In this document: positions 1 through 11,488 of the stretch, piece by piece
How the letters are laid out: each line of letters opens with the position of its first letter
Numbering within the stretch: position 1 is the stretch's first letter
Source of the DNA: Timema cristinae
Taxonomy: Eukaryota > Arthropoda > Insecta > Phasmatodea > Timematidae
Assembly (NCBI GenBank): GCA_039000515.1
Contig: JBCFYV010000012.1
Coordinates: 45,112,167-45,176,166, forward strand
DNA: 64,000 nt
Direction: 5' to 3'
Made by a program: the position numbers and the translations under genes
The notes under the pieces: model-generated
Databases searched by the model: none
Seen by the model: only the letters and a program-made list of their open reading frames with translations
Told to the model about the DNA's origin: nothing

Positions 1-211
1 GTGTTAATCATCGTGTGCTTTTCCCTCTCTTTTCCAAAAGCAGTTAACTTTGAATGAGATATAAAATTTGTCTGATCTATTAGTGTTTTCTAGCGTTGAA
101 GTGTGAAACTTATCTTTAAAACTCGATGGATGGTCTTGGTTTAGGTATATTTTCTAGTGACATATTCTTACTATATTCATATTAAAAATCATTGTAATAA
201 TCTTTATTTAA
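1..211. other. AT-rich DNA, nothing recognised
   Basis: No coding frame, tRNA-like boxes or repeat unit could be supported here. It runs into a 5'-truncated SINE on its right. Confidence 0.4.
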
Positions 212-444
212 AGGTCCTGGCACAGATTTATCTGATTACCAAATCCTTCCTCCACCTCTGAAAAGACGTGTATTAATCACAACTTGTGAATGTGGGGAAT
301 GCCAGGCCTCCACCGTGGTTCGGATCCCACATTAAACTGTAGGTCCTCCATTTCATCTCACAATCACCCTACCATTACACATCAGCGCAAGTGAGTCTAA
401 CCCGAACGGGTAGTAAGAGCGCTAATAATAATAATAATAATAAT
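212..444 (+). mobile_element. SINE-A, 5'-truncated copy
   Basis: This copy starts inside the body of the family at 'ggtcctggcacagattta' and so lacks the tRNA-like head seen in the full copy at 1780. It keeps the conserved middle (cctccaccgtggttcgga, the tract around 'ttaaactgtaggtcct') and the family 3' tail with CCCGAACGGG at about 402, then (TAA)n. Loss of the 5' end with an intact 3' end is typical of incomplete reverse transcription. It is non-coding. Confidence 0.8.
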
Positions 445-771
445 TAATTGTATCTAAAGCGTCTGAGTAGATAATGTTAGCACACTGCCCAAGGGTCACG
501 GTGTCTTATCTCCTCCATATTGGCAAGGTCCTCCCCATCCTCTCCAAGGAATGATAGGTTGAAAGGGGTGGAGGGTGTGTAGGGGTGTTGGTGCCACTTT
601 GTCAAAGTGGCGGCCTACAAATTACGAGCGTGGGGCGATGTCCTTTTGCCCCCACCACACCACTCCCCAATCCCGTTCTCTTTATCGGACACTCCTCCTC
701 CGGATCACGAAAAGAAAGATGTTAGAATACCATGAGGTAGCTTCCATACATGTATATACATACATAGGACC
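445..771. other. Unannotated spacer
   Basis: A somewhat less AT-rich stretch. A 75-codon open frame at 575-802 runs into the neighbouring MITE and resembles no family I know, so I treat it as chance. Nothing else is supported. Confidence 0.35.
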
Positions 772-773
772 TA

Positions 774-987
774 CAGTAGCCCCATGGCTTCTTTGGTGCT
801 GACTGACAGCTCACAGCTGACTTCCGACAGTCAACATTTAGGTATATACCTAAATTTTGACTGTCAGAAGGGACAGGTGCTAAACGCATGTTTTTGCAGA
901 TACTATGGTTCGGTGTAGGGATACATAATTTGGTCTGGTAGATTTTCAAAACTGTCAGTCAGCACCAAAGAAGCCATGGGGCTACTG
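774..987. mobile_element. MITE-1, Tc1/mariner-type, 214 bp
   Basis: The ends are perfect 36-bp terminal inverted repeats starting CAGTAGCCCCATGGCTTC (774-809 and 952-987). TA dinucleotides lie immediately outside (772-773 and 988-989), as expected for the TA target duplication of Tc1/mariner elements. Inside is a second, near-perfect 50-bp palindrome at 821-870 centred on GGTATATACC. No coding capacity, so it is non-autonomous. The flanks on both sides carry a repeated motif (aggacc, acatacatgta), so it sits in older repetitive DNA. The superfamily is inferred from the TA duplication only. Confidence 0.85.
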
Positions 988-989
988 TA

Positions 990-1779
990 CATAGATATAT
1001 ATGACTTACATACATATACAGGACCGACATACATGTACATGACTTTGTAACGGTCCTCTTTTGAATATTAATATTTTTCCGACTTAAAATCTTTATTTTT
1101 GTTTTGAGTATATCTTTCTATCTATCTACCCATGTCTACATTTTAACTAGCTCTCCTGGGTGTAAAATATTTTAGGTTGGTACTTTAACTTATTTTCTTT
1201 GTAATATTTTGTTTTGAATTAACTTTGATTTTAGTAGCTTCTGGTATGTTTTTTTTTCTGAAGATGTATTTACACTTCCGGATCTTTCGAGAAATTTTCT
1301 AAAAGCTTTTCTTTTCTGTGAGCTGGGGATATATAGACGAAGTTTCTTTACTTCTTTATAAGACCGTTCCCAGGCTGGTCGTGTTTTCCGAACACGCAAG
1401 ATCGAGATGTTTGTACCATTATAAAGTAAATCCTAAAAAATAACTTTTAATATTCTCATACTAAAGTGATTCCAATAAAACAAAGATATTCAACAAATAA
1501 GTTTTTAATTTAAATTCTACAAAAACACATTGAAACTTTAAAATGTTTTTATGATTCAAGGAACCTTGGAGGAAGGCGTTTTGGCGTTATTATAATGTGC
1601 AAAAAGTGGCATGTTACAATTCAATTCCTAGTATGGGGAATTAATAGTAACAATAAATATTAATACTATATAGAGAAAGAGAGATATTAAACTTACATAT
1701 ATTAGGACCGACATGCATGTACTCGTATAGTGAATATGACTTACATATATAGCACAAACATACATATATAATTATTTTA
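990..1779. other. Spacer with a short dispersed motif
   Basis: The motif around 'aggaccgacatacatgta' occurs at about 1020-1045 and in altered form at about 1704-1730, each beside 'gacttacata'. It looks like remnants of a short tandem unit. No gene is seen. Confidence 0.35.
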
Positions 1780-2078
1780 GGTGACCTGGTGGTCGAGGGG
1801 TAAGGTGTCAGACTTCTGTTCTGGGGGTTCGGGGTTCAATCCTCGTCCTGGCACAGATTTATCTGATTGGTAAACTCTTCCTTTACCTCTGACTTCCAGA
1901 CGTGTATTAATCACAACTTGTGAATGTGAGGAATGCCAGGCCTTCATCGTAGTTTGTAACCCACGTTAAACTGTAGGTCCTTTATTTCATACCACAATCA
2001 TCCTACCATTACACATTAGCGTAAGTGCGTATAATCCGAACGGGTAGTAAGATGTGGTGGTAGTAATAATAATATAAA
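1780..2078 (+). mobile_element. SINE-A, full-length copy
   Basis: A tRNA-derived SINE with all parts. The head has an A box (tggtcgagggg, near 1790) and a B box (ggttcaatcc, near 1833). A unique body follows (pairing 'gcacagatttatctgatt' with 'ttaaactgtaggtcct'). The 3' tail has 'ccgaacgggtagtaag' followed by short (TAA)n. RNA polymerase III would transcribe it from the internal promoter. The tail is shared with the LINE at 41843-43680, its likely source of reverse transcriptase. The copy is mutated relative to others in the window. Confidence 0.87.
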
Positions 2079-2785
2079 TGATTTCTTGAAATATTTGCAA
2101 TACTCATTTTGTGTGTTGTGTTATGTGTACTTACATAATTTCTTTTTCCTCTTAACATGAGTTCTAACTTTAAATTTAGTGTTTGATATTTCCCTTCAAA
2201 GTATAGTCTTTCCTTTCTCAAACAATGAAATTTAGGTTATTTATTATGAACAGAGTATGAGAAAATTAATATATCTTTTCTTGTATTTATGAAACTAAAA
2301 CCACACGAAAACGTTTCAATCAAACAATTTTTTCAATATATCGTTCTCTAATTTTTGATTTTGGTGTCAAACTCGTACACTTTCAAAAATTTAAATTGTT
2401 AACAAAACCTATAGTGATGTATTTTTTTTTGTTAAAAAATAAAGAAGAGTTTAGATGAATTGACTCCACATTTTCATGAAGAAAGAGAGAAAAATCGTTT
2501 AAATAAAACTACTTACCTATAGCTAAACGGAATTTGAACCCTGGCCTTCCCCACGAATGAAAAGCCACCAAAAATAAAATGACACCTTCAAAAACGGGAC
2601 CAACAACAAAGAGTTTGTGTAGTTTAATTAAATCAATTAAAATATTTTTTATATAGCCCATGAACGATGCATTAAAATAATATTAATGTCCAAAGATATA
2701 GCTTTATTGAAAGTTATATATCACAAGATATCTTACATCCATACCAAGTATCGCATGGCTTAAATGTCAAGCTCAACTATTAGTC
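2079..2785. other. AT-rich spacer, possible tRNA-like fragment
   Basis: Nothing coding. 'ggaatttgaaccctggcc' at about 2530 resembles a reversed B box and may be a scrap of an old SINE, but no body or tail can be followed. Confidence 0.3.
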
Positions 2786-2985
2786 TGGCTTTTCAGTGTC
2801 GGATAAACCAGGGTTCAAATCCTGGCAGGGTATATTGAAAGTGTTGCTTTACAAATGGTTCCCCAACCTTCCTTTACGCCAGTGTGGGTATATTTCCTTC
2901 CAATACTTCCTTTCTTATTACTACTGCATCTGCATAATTAATCTATACGCGTATAATCCTATCAGTTGATGAGATAGACTGGTAA
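2786..2985 (+). mobile_element. Old tRNA-derived SINE relic
   Basis: A B-box-like 'gggttcaaatcctggc' at about 2811 is followed by a body similar in layout to SINE-B (frame of 'ttccccaaccttcct'). A decayed tail with 'gcgtataatcctatcag' lies near 2950, where intact copies have GCGTATAACCCGAACGG. It is too diverged to assign to a subfamily. Confidence 0.5.
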
Positions 2986-3649
2986 AAAAATTACTTAACA
3001 ATTTTTATTGATATTGTTCTCGCAGTGGACTAAACTGCCGATGATGGAGACATTGAGTTTCAAATATCGGTTTGGTGTACTGATGTAATGAGGATGTCTT
3101 TTGAAAAATCGTTTTCCACTTTATTTCCTCACAAATGGAGGTACACATCCTATAAATATAACCTTCCTAATTCAAAAAACCACTAGTGTAATCTTTAAAA
3201 TGAAAGCCATGCCACTTCTGTTTTTACCTCTAGAAGGTTGAAATTCGATCCAAGAATGACGTTAAAAATACTAAACCTGAAAGATTCAGAAATATTTCAA
3301 ATCAGTGTCCCCAAAAATTCTCCATGCTCACCTCATGCAGCAAAAAAAAAATCAAGTTGGTCCGATTAGGCTAAAATTTAATTTTCGAGGGTTTCTAACA
3401 CTGATAAACACAATCATGTTGTAATTTATTTCAAGATTCCGGTTGGATGACCTTAATTAATACATATTTTAAATGGCATAGAAAAATTCGAGAGTTCTGT
3501 CTAATATAAAAATAATTAAATACGAAAGCTTTCAAGGATGGTATATCAAATTTTATCATTGGTTTTTTGAATGTCGAGTTTACTGACCATCAATGGAAGA
3601 TAGGGAGTTAAGGAGAGGCATATAATATTTAAAAAAACTTTACAGAAAG

Positions 3650-4860
3650 TAGGTGATAAAATTTGTAAGGAGTGTAGAGAGGACACTCCAAATAACAACA
3701 TTATTGTTAAATATTCTAGCTTTACAAGCGGGGGATGCTGAAGTGGGAAGGGCTCTCTAGATTTTCAAAACTAAAATAATAGGCTACTTATCAGAGTGGT
3801 AGAAATTGAAATTGTTCGGGTGGGCGTAAGGGCCACCACAAACCAGAAATAAGTTCTGAACATACTATAATTATAAATGAAGAAAGCCTTAAATTAAAAA
3901 AAAAAATAGTTAGGTACAGTAGAAAATGAAATATTGAAAAAAAAAATTAAGTGTCAGACTAAAATAACTGGAAGAAATCGAACAGTTAAAATTCAAAACA
4001 AGGATTTGAGTAATATTTTAGGCTAGAAATTTCCCAAAACAAAAATTATAAACTATTTATAGGGTAGTTAAAAAATTTAAAAATAGCGAGATGTTAAAGA
4101 GACTAAAAGTACAACATTTTAATATTTGAAATTACAAAATGGGAGAATAAGTGTAGGGGTGATAAAATTATGGATGAGAAGACATTTCATTATTAAAAAT
4201 ACAACATATTCTAGTATGGTATAAAATATATTTTTTGCAAATAACAAGGAATGTTTGAAAGTTTCTATTTTTATTTTAGTGAGTTTAAGGAATGATAAGT
4301 ATTTCTAAAACTTATATTAAAATGTTTCTAAGGGTGGTAGAAGATTAAAGTACTTGCAAGACATCAGGACGACCACCCCAAAATATTTTAAAAAATACTC
4401 AAAATTTGACATATCAAAGTTGGTTTCAAGAAATGTGGTCTCAAATGTTTTAAGCCATAATTGATTTATAAAAACTCTTCAGTGTGCAATAAAATAAAAA
4501 CTAGGCAAGTAAGTAAATATACCGTCCCGAGTAACCGAATTACATCTGAATAAATGGAATTTAAAAATTTTAAAACGGTAAGTGTAAATACTTGAAATTG
4601 ATACAACTAATGTAGAGCACTATTTTCAGTGTGGTTGAAAATTTAAATTAAGTAGGCACGTAAAAGAACCACATTAATACGTATTCAAATTTCAAAATGG
4701 GAGTGCGGAAGCTTATATAGGTTTGGGGTTGGGGTGTAGCTTGAAATTTTTCCAAAACTATTAGAAAATCTACCTTTTATGGTGGAAGAAATTAATATTT
4801 GGCATATTGGTACAATACAAGTTGAAAGCTTTGGAAATCACAGAATAGTGATCCAGGAAA
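3650..4860. repeat. Degenerate tandem array, ~140-bp unit
   Basis: A motif of the form [t/a]agNGTGGTAGAAAnTTnAA recurs at about 3652, 3796, 3925, 4065, 4210, 4336, 4475, 4632 and 4783. The spacing is 126-157 bp. Several copies are followed 35-45 bp later by a reverse-complement-like 'accacc' motif (about 3832, 4371, 4662). The units are highly diverged and AT-rich, so boundaries are uncertain. It is non-coding and best read as an ancient satellite or minisatellite. Confidence 0.45.
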
Positions 4861-4978
4861 TGTATGAAAAGTGGGGCCCTCAAAACAGCTAAATTAATAA
4901 AAGAAAAAAATGGATATGATAATAAGCTTTAATTTTGTAGAGACAGAGGAAATAACCTGAGAATAATAAGGAGTAAAA

Positions 4979-5043
4979 TTATTATTATTATTATTATATT
5001 ATATTATTATTATTATTATTATTATTATTTATTATTATTATTA

Positions 5044-5078
<35 letters not shown>

Positions 5079-5367
5079 TATTATTATTATTATTATATAT
5101 TAGCATCGCGTCTTACTACCAGTTCGGGTTATACGCACTTACGCTAATGTGTAATGGTAGGGTGATTGTGAGATGAAATGAAGGACCTACAGTTTAACGT
5201 GGAATCCGAACCACGGTGGAGGCCTGGCATTGCCCACATTCACAAGATGTCTTGTCAGAGGTGAAGGAAGGGTTTGGAAATCAGATAAATCTGTGCCGGG
5301 ACCGAGGATTGAACCCCGGCCGCCAGCACAGAAGTCTTACACCTTACCCCTAGACCACCAGGTCACC
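4979..5367 (-). mobile_element. SINE-A with long (ATT)n tail and target duplication
   Basis: Reverse-oriented copy. The 3' tail lies at low coordinates as an expanded (ATT)n tract of about 120 bp (4979-5099). The body runs to 5367, where the tRNA-like head ends in 'ctagaccaccaggtcacc'. A perfect 11-bp direct repeat, aaggagtaaaa, flanks it (4968-4978 and 5368-5378). This is a target-site duplication and defines the element ends exactly. The long uninterrupted tail and intact duplication suggest a fairly recent insertion. Confidence 0.92.
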
Positions 5368-5379
5368 AAGGAGTAAAAA

Positions 5380-7323
5380 AAGTAAAGATTATCTTAAAGG
5401 GGTCCATAGTGCTTCATTACATAACTAAATATTGAAGGATCAACCAAACTATCGCCTAGAAAGGAGCAACATAATAATGGAAATAAACAAATTCTGTTAT
5501 CATAGCTTGGTGAACCTTGATGTTCTTTAGGAAACCAAGATGTTAATTTATTCCATATTCTGATATTATTTTAACATTCTACTGTATTGTTTTTTAAATA
5601 AACCTGGTTCTTATGAGTTAATTGTATAGTTAGTTACCTTTTACAAGTGAGGTTAGCAAGGAATGTGCTCTCCTTGGATAAAATAACAATGCTTTAGTTG
5701 GAATATCTTTGTGAAAGAAGTGGCTCTTCGTTGAACAATACCAATGTATAAATGTCCGTGTTCGTGCACGGAAGATTGTAAGATTTTAAATAAGTCATTT
5801 TAATAATATAAATTACATTTTTGTAAATAGACCGAACAATCGCCAGTGCTAAGTTATATTTGATTTCCAGCAAGCATTATGCAAAATTTAAAGTTTCACG
5901 AAGCAATCAAGAATGGAAAAATTGGCACATATATTGTTTTTTAATCAAATCAATGGGCGAAATTGTCTCAAACTCTTTAAACTAAGAACATCCACGCTAA
6001 CAGCAATTAGAAAACTAATTACTACATTTCCTCTTTTGTTATTTTTAAAGAAATACAAGTAAAAATTTATAAACCTCACATTAACTCGTCTTCATTAAAT
6101 TTTGAAATGCTATGACTATTTATTCAATGCCCCATGAAGAGCATATACTTTTTTTTCTCTTATTAATTATTGATATTTTATAAATTATGGTATGGTTTGT
6201 TATGGTACTATGAATTATTTGTTATAATCCTATACTTTTATATAGACGGGTACTCACAAGTAGAAATTTTGGTGGATTTGTAAAACATTAAAAACATAAT
6301 TATAAAAATAATAATCCACATTTACTTGTAATTTTTTAAATTATTGTATTTGTTGTATCCCTGATTCAATTCATTAGGCTTAAAGTTACGTATATAATTA
6401 TCCTTGTTTGTTGAGTTAATTTGACCACAGTTGCAGTCCATCGTTGGTAAGACATTTGTTGCTTGTTATTGTGGTATTTTATATTTTATTGTGGTTAATT
6501 TCAGGTCCTACATTGTTGCCTTGCCAGGAATCCCAACACTTTCCTCAGTGGTCTCGAGAATTTAGTTTCTTCGTGCTCTCCGACGTATTTTAGGTTAGCT
6601 AGCCCTCAGGCCCACCACCGAGGGAAAGATGTCATTTAAAAGTATCACAATATGTGTCTATATTAAGGTTTTATTTTATTACATTGTTTTATATTTATAT
6701 AAATAGATAATGAGGCAATTTAATTATTTCAAATGAACACTAAGCTCCTTGTTGAATACAGGTTTAAATATTTGTTAGTACATAAGCATATAACCTAAAC
6801 GGGTAGTAAGACGCGGCTATAAAAAACAAACTGATATTGTAATGTGCGTTTCTGTTCCAATAAATGTATGATTTGTAAACGAATTTAATTTGAACTATTA
6901 GGCACCTGGAAACTCCGATTGAACCCAATACCATTGACATTGTACACCAAAGCATATACTTATAACTAATTGATGTAACTGGTTTTATCGGAATTTTATA
7001 GTTAAAACTATATTTTAATAGATGACTTATCAATTAAACGGATATTTCCCTACCATAACATTTAGGCTAAATATCTATAAGAAGTACACATATTTTATAT
7101 CTATGTCGTAAGTTTTTTTTATTTAAAAACATATAAAACCTAATAACTAATCTCGGTATTTAACTTAATAATCCTTGGCCTACGTTTAAAATATTTGCAA
7201 AAGTTTTCTGACGGTCATTTTATAAAGCTATGTACAATATGAAGTAATTAGTTCTCTGCTTAGCGTTCTGCGTGATCTAATGAGGAAATTTATAGTACCA
7301 TTAAAATACAAACACATTATTCA
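5380..7323. other. AT-rich spacer with one orphan SINE tail
   Basis: Mostly featureless. At about 6785-6825 a lone copy of the SINE/LINE 3' tail occurs (catataacctaaacgggta, then 'gtaagacgcgg') with no body upstream. An 89-codon reverse open frame at 6764-7033 overlaps it and shows no recognisable domain, so I do not call it a gene. Confidence 0.4.
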
Positions 7324-7331
7324 AATATAAT

Positions 7332-7622
7332 AATACATTATTATTATTATTATTATTATTATTAGCACCGCGTCTTACTACCCGTTCGGGTTGTACGCAC
7401 TTACCCTAATGTGTAATGGTAGGGTGAATGTGAGATGAAATGGAGGACCTACAGTTTAACGTGGAATCCGAACCACAGTGGAGGCCTGGCATTCCCCACA
7501 TTCACAAGATGTCTTGTCAGAGGTGAAGGAAGGGTTTGTTTATCAGATAAATCTGTGCCGGGACCGGGATTGAACCCCGGACCCCAGCATAGAAGTCCGA
7601 CACCTTACCCCTAGACCGCCAA
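7332..7622 (-). mobile_element. SINE-A, near full-length
   Basis: (ATT)n at 7338-7362, then 'agcaccgcgtcttactac' and CCCGTTCGGG, the body, and a decayed tRNA-like head ending near 7622 (cccctagaccgccaattc). A short 'aatataata' on both sides (about 7324 and 7629) may be the target duplication, but the sequence is too AT-rich to be sure. Confidence 0.85.
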
Positions 7623-8510
7623 TTCATCAATATAATATTGATAACTGATTTTTTTTTTTACTGAAAGCCTCTTACGTGTTTGTTTTAGAACCATGAAACT
7701 TTATTCCAAATAACACAAGTTAATTTTCAGTAAAATTTAAAGCGTAAATAATCTTAAAAGTGTTTGTAGCAGACTTGGTTATCATCTTCAGAGGGAGATA
7801 AAGCACGTGTTTGTCACTGACAGTACAGGGTAGTAAATTAACCATGCACCAGATATTAGTCGCACCCCTTCAAGTTCAAGTAATTTGGTTTTGAAACGAA
7901 ATCCAGTCATCCACGAAGTGAGTCATAGTGTGGTGGCCATATAATATGTGCATGGCGTGCAGGGTGCGCGAGTGTTCACATGATTGAGGGAGTCACATCA
8001 AACCAGACACTGCATTGTTCATAACAATTAAGTTACTGTGGCGATAGCTACCAATAATTTTAATAGTAAAATATTTTCCTGAAAGTTTAAAATTGAAGAC
8101 TTACATAAAGAAGTAAATCAAATAATGAGGTCAGATAAGGGATTTAGTGATTTTTTTAACTCTTTGGGAAAATATAACAGAATGCAAATGGGTAGCCAAT
8201 ACTTTATTTGTATGTATTCTGTGTCAAACTACCCATCTGAGCTACTAACATATTTTATATTAATTGATAAGACATTATAATGATATGATATATATATATA
8301 TATTCTTTCAAAACCATTTAGTAAAACTCACCCTAAGCTGGACCCGGATGGGATTTGAACCCTGACAACCACGTTACAGTAAAATTAGACCAGTTAATGT
8401 TGACGCCTGGTACGCCTCTTATTAATATTTGTATTTACATTAATAGTGTAATAATTGTATAGAGGTAGAATCTAATGAAACTGTACCAGAATTTGCGTGG
8501 AGACATATTT
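7623..8510. other. Spacer with a reversed tRNA-like relic
   Basis: A reversed B-box-like 'gggatttgaaccctga' at about 8350-8366 is followed by 'ttagaccagtta', matching the layout of a minus-strand tRNA-derived SINE head (about 8325-8425). A short (TA)n lies at about 8286-8302. No gene is seen. Confidence 0.4.
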
Positions 8511-8791
8511 TATATTATTATTATTAGCACCGCGTCTTACTACCCGTTCGGGTTATACGCACTTACGCTAATGTGTAATGGTAGGGTGATTGTGAGATGA
8601 AATGAAGGACCTACAGTTTAACGTGGAGTCCGAACCACGGTGGAGGCCTTGCATTCCTCACATTCACAAGATATCTTGTCAGAGGTGAAGGAAGGGTTTG
8701 GAAATCAGATAAATCTGTGCCGGGACTGAGGATTGAACCCCGGCCGCCAGCACAAAAGTCTGACACCTTACCCCTAGACCACCAGGTCACC
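8511..8791 (-). mobile_element. SINE-A, full-length
   Basis: Same structure as the 4979 copy but with only a short (ATT)n tail. A reversed head ends in 'ctagaccaccaggtcacc' at 8791. Imperfect flanking repeats (acatattttat on the left, acattttata on the right) may be a decayed target duplication. A 61-codon open frame inside the SINE has no meaning. Confidence 0.88.
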
Positions 8792-8939
8792 CACATTTTA
8801 TAAATAATTACCTTGACACCCTATCCGTCAATGGTAAGCCAAATTAATATTATTAAATATATACACACTCTATACCCAATATATATAAGGAAAACTAAAC
8901 ATATCGTGGTTTTTATGATCCAAGTTAACTTAAATATCA

Positions 8940-9180
8940 TCAGTATCGTTGAGCGAACAGTCTAAGGCGTTACCCTTGCAATAAACTGTATTGCCAGTGG
9001 TCGGGAGGTTGGGATTCAAATGTGGTCATGTGTTCAGTTTTTATTAATTGATTTCCCACCCTACCTTCAAGCATGTTGGGGCACATTTCTTCTAAATTCC
9101 ACCTTTCTCATCTATTCCCCTCTCCCCCATTAGTGAAAATATTCAGATAGCTCAAATGGGTATTAAGACGTTGCACAAAA
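8940..9180 (+). mobile_element. Old SINE relic, SINE-B-like
   Basis: Head traces ('gagcgaacagtctaaggcg', B-box-like 'gggattcaaatgtgg' near 9012) are followed by 'cccaccctaccttcaa', 'ttctaaattccacctttc' and a decayed tail 'ctcaaatgggtattaaga' at about 9156. The tail pattern is recognisable, and the head is much changed. Confidence 0.55.
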
Positions 9181-9250
9181 TAAAAATGTATATATATTTA
9201 TTTTTGGCAAAATAATATAATCTTACCATGTAAGTTTATTAATATCTTAT

Positions 9251-9498
9251 CCGCCTCGGTGGCGTAGTTGGTTAACGTGCTTGTCGTGGTGAGCTCGACT
9301 GCTGAGGACGGGGAGATCGAGGTCGGGTGAACTGGGAGTGTTTTCCCCTAAATGTTTTTCCCCTTTCTCTCCACGCAATTGCGGGTTTACTTCCTCTAAT
9401 TCAACCTTCCCAATTCCTAATCCATTAGCGTGATTATTACTTAAAGCGTATAACCCGAATGGCTAGTAAGGCTCGGTGCCTAAATATTATTATTATTA
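9251..9498 (+). mobile_element. SINE-B, full-length copy
   Basis: A second tRNA-headed SINE family. The head is 'ccgcctcggtggcgtagt' with an A box at 'tggcgtagttgg', and 'gagatcgaggtcgggtga' replaces the B box seen in other copies. The body contains 'tttctctccacgcaattg' and 'tcaaccttcccaattcct'. The tail 'gcgtataacccgaatggc' is followed by 'tagtaaggctcggtgcct' and (ATT)n. The tail matches SINE-A and the LINE at 41843-43680, while head and body differ. Confidence 0.85.
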
Positions 9499-9499
9499 A

Positions 9500-10550
9500 C
9501 ATCTCGTATCAAGAGAAAGAATTTAAATCATGAAATAAAAAATTTATCTCGAGATGTGAAACCAAACCCAAAAAGGTGAATTTTACAATTCTGACTGTCC
9601 GGCCCCTTGTTTGTCTGTCTGCTTGTCTCTTTATTCCTTGACCTATAGATCCAAAACGGTTGAATGATTTAGTTCAAACTTGATATTTAGATTTTATAGG
9701 GCCGGTCTTGGAAATTATAATTTTTTGATTTAAACGCTATCCCTAAATTTAATAGTAATTTACTGATAATTTTTAATTACTAATAAAAAAATGGCGCCAA
9801 CATTTTTGTTTAAATTGGATATATAGTAATCATTGGACCTAACAAATGACACTGTGTATATGTCTTTTGGGTAAAAACTCGTCAAAGGGTAGTTTTCTTA
9901 TGAGTAATTTTCAAATATTCCAAATGTTTGGAAAATGGTTTTAAAGATTTTGTTTAAAATGTATTTCGAGTTCATGAGACCCCCTTTTCAACCCCCCCCC
10001 CCCCCCGGCTAACTCCTTTATCAGGGTACTATTCTTCTGGATCAACTATTATGCATCTTGATTTTTCTAAAATAATTAATTTAAGGTTAGTTTACTTAAG
10101 ACAAACTAACGAAAATTTGAAATTTCTTGAAATTGATATTGAAGATTGAGTTTAAAAATGGATATCTGGAATAGTGTTTTATGATAAATAAGAATAAGTT
10201 TAAATTTTTACAAATTACAAAGATATTATATTATTTCACAATAAAACTTAGAAAAAAATTTGATAATGTCAAAAATGTTTGAACAATTTGTTTTAAAATG
10301 CATATGTAAAGACTGTTTATAATGATTAACAAAATTGTGTATTTGTTTTGATGCTTAAAACTTACATAAGGATAGTCTATTGTAAACACATTTTTGAAAA
10401 TTTCTTCAAAGCCATAATATACAATATGAAAAGTTTGTGGATTGTGTCGTATTATTTATTAATTGATGTATTTAACGTGCACTTTATGAACCGACTGGTT
10501 ATATTAGCACATGACTTATAAACCGTTTATCACTGTGAAATAGGAAACCC
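9500..10550. other. AT-rich spacer, poly-C run
   Basis: No gene. A 15-base C run lies at 9992-10006. The part from 9590 ('ctgtccggccccttgttt...') shows phrases such as 'ttgacctatagatccaaaa' that resemble the long repeat family of 46060-47240, but I could not follow an alignment. Confidence 0.3.
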
Positions 10551-10554
10551 ATGT

Positions 10555-10790
10555 TTCACCAGTGATAAGTTTTCTTCCAGTCCAGGAATCGATCCTAAGA
10601 CTCATGATTCGCTTATCTCGAATCCCATCCTGGTGAACTAAAGATGTTTTACTCTCAATTTTTTATCACTTTTCCTGCACTTGAAAATGGGTACTTTTTT
10701 ATTATTCTATCTTCCTCATTCTTATTTTATAAGCGTAGTTAAATGTATATATCTTAAATTGGTAGTAAGACTCGGTCGCAAAAAATTAAT
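10555..10790 (+). mobile_element. Old SINE relic
   Basis: A decayed tRNA-like head ('ggaatcgatcctaagact') and a tail trace 'ttggtagtaagactcggt' at about 10758, where intact copies have CGGGTAGTAAGACGCGGT. The body is largely unrecognisable. Confidence 0.4.
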
Positions 10791-11104
10791 GACCATTTTA
10801 TGACGGAGAATTTTTAATTTCTATGTTAATTTATGTAGGCACGCTTATCAAAAGTGAGGTTATAGACTTGCAATTAAATAAGCTATTTTATTTGGTTCTT
10901 TGTGATTTACTAAAGTATAATTATCATAGGAAGGGACTTTTAGAAAATTCTAAAAAAAAATTTTTGCCAAATTTTTAACTTTTTTTTAATCACCTCTCCT
11001 GTTTGAGTTGTACACGTGTGAAATGATTTATGATAATTTGTTAGGGATGAGGAAAGTTGAATTTAGAGGAAGTGTAACCGAACCGCACCTGCAGCCGCAC
11101 CGGG

Positions 11105-11488
11105 AGAGTTAAAAGCGTACCAACTCTTCAAGGTTGTTATAAACCTGCGTGCCAACTCTTCAAGACTGTCATGAACCCACGTGTCATTTATTTAAAGTTG
11201 CCATAAGCCTACGTGCCAACTCTTCAAAATTGTCAGGAACCAGCTCTTCAAGGTTGTCATAAAACTGTGTGTCAACTCCTCAATATTGTCATGAACCTGG
11301 GTTCCAACTCTTCAAGGTAGTCATGAACCCAGTGCAAACTCTTAAAGGTTGTCGTAATTTGTCGTTCCATCTCTTCAAGATTTTCATAAACCTGCCTTTT
11401 CAACTCTCCAAGGCTGTCCTAAACCTGCGTTACAAATCTTCAAGGTTGGCATAGACCTGTGTTCCAACTCTCCAAGGTTGTCATACAC
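11105..11488. repeat. Minisatellite, 32-bp unit, ~12 copies
   Basis: Variants of GCGTGCCAACTCTTCAAG + GTTGTCATAAACCT recur with 32-bp spacing (for example starts at 11120, 11152, 11184 and 11216 for the 'ccaactcttcaa' core). Copies differ by 10-25% by eye. The open frame across the middle is a by-product of a repeat poor in stops. The neighbouring 30-bp array starts with the same GCGTnCCAACT, which suggests common descent. Confidence 0.85.

Noticed and set aside
722..949. 75-codon reverse frame
   Set aside because: It lies mostly inside MITE-1 and crosses its boundary.
1780..1860. Functional tRNA gene
   Set aside because: A and B boxes are present, but the cloverleaf is not complete, and the same head occurs in several copies joined to the SINE body.
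11269..11454. 61-codon frame in the 32-bp array
   Set aside because: A by-product of tandem repeats; it does not extend beyond the array.
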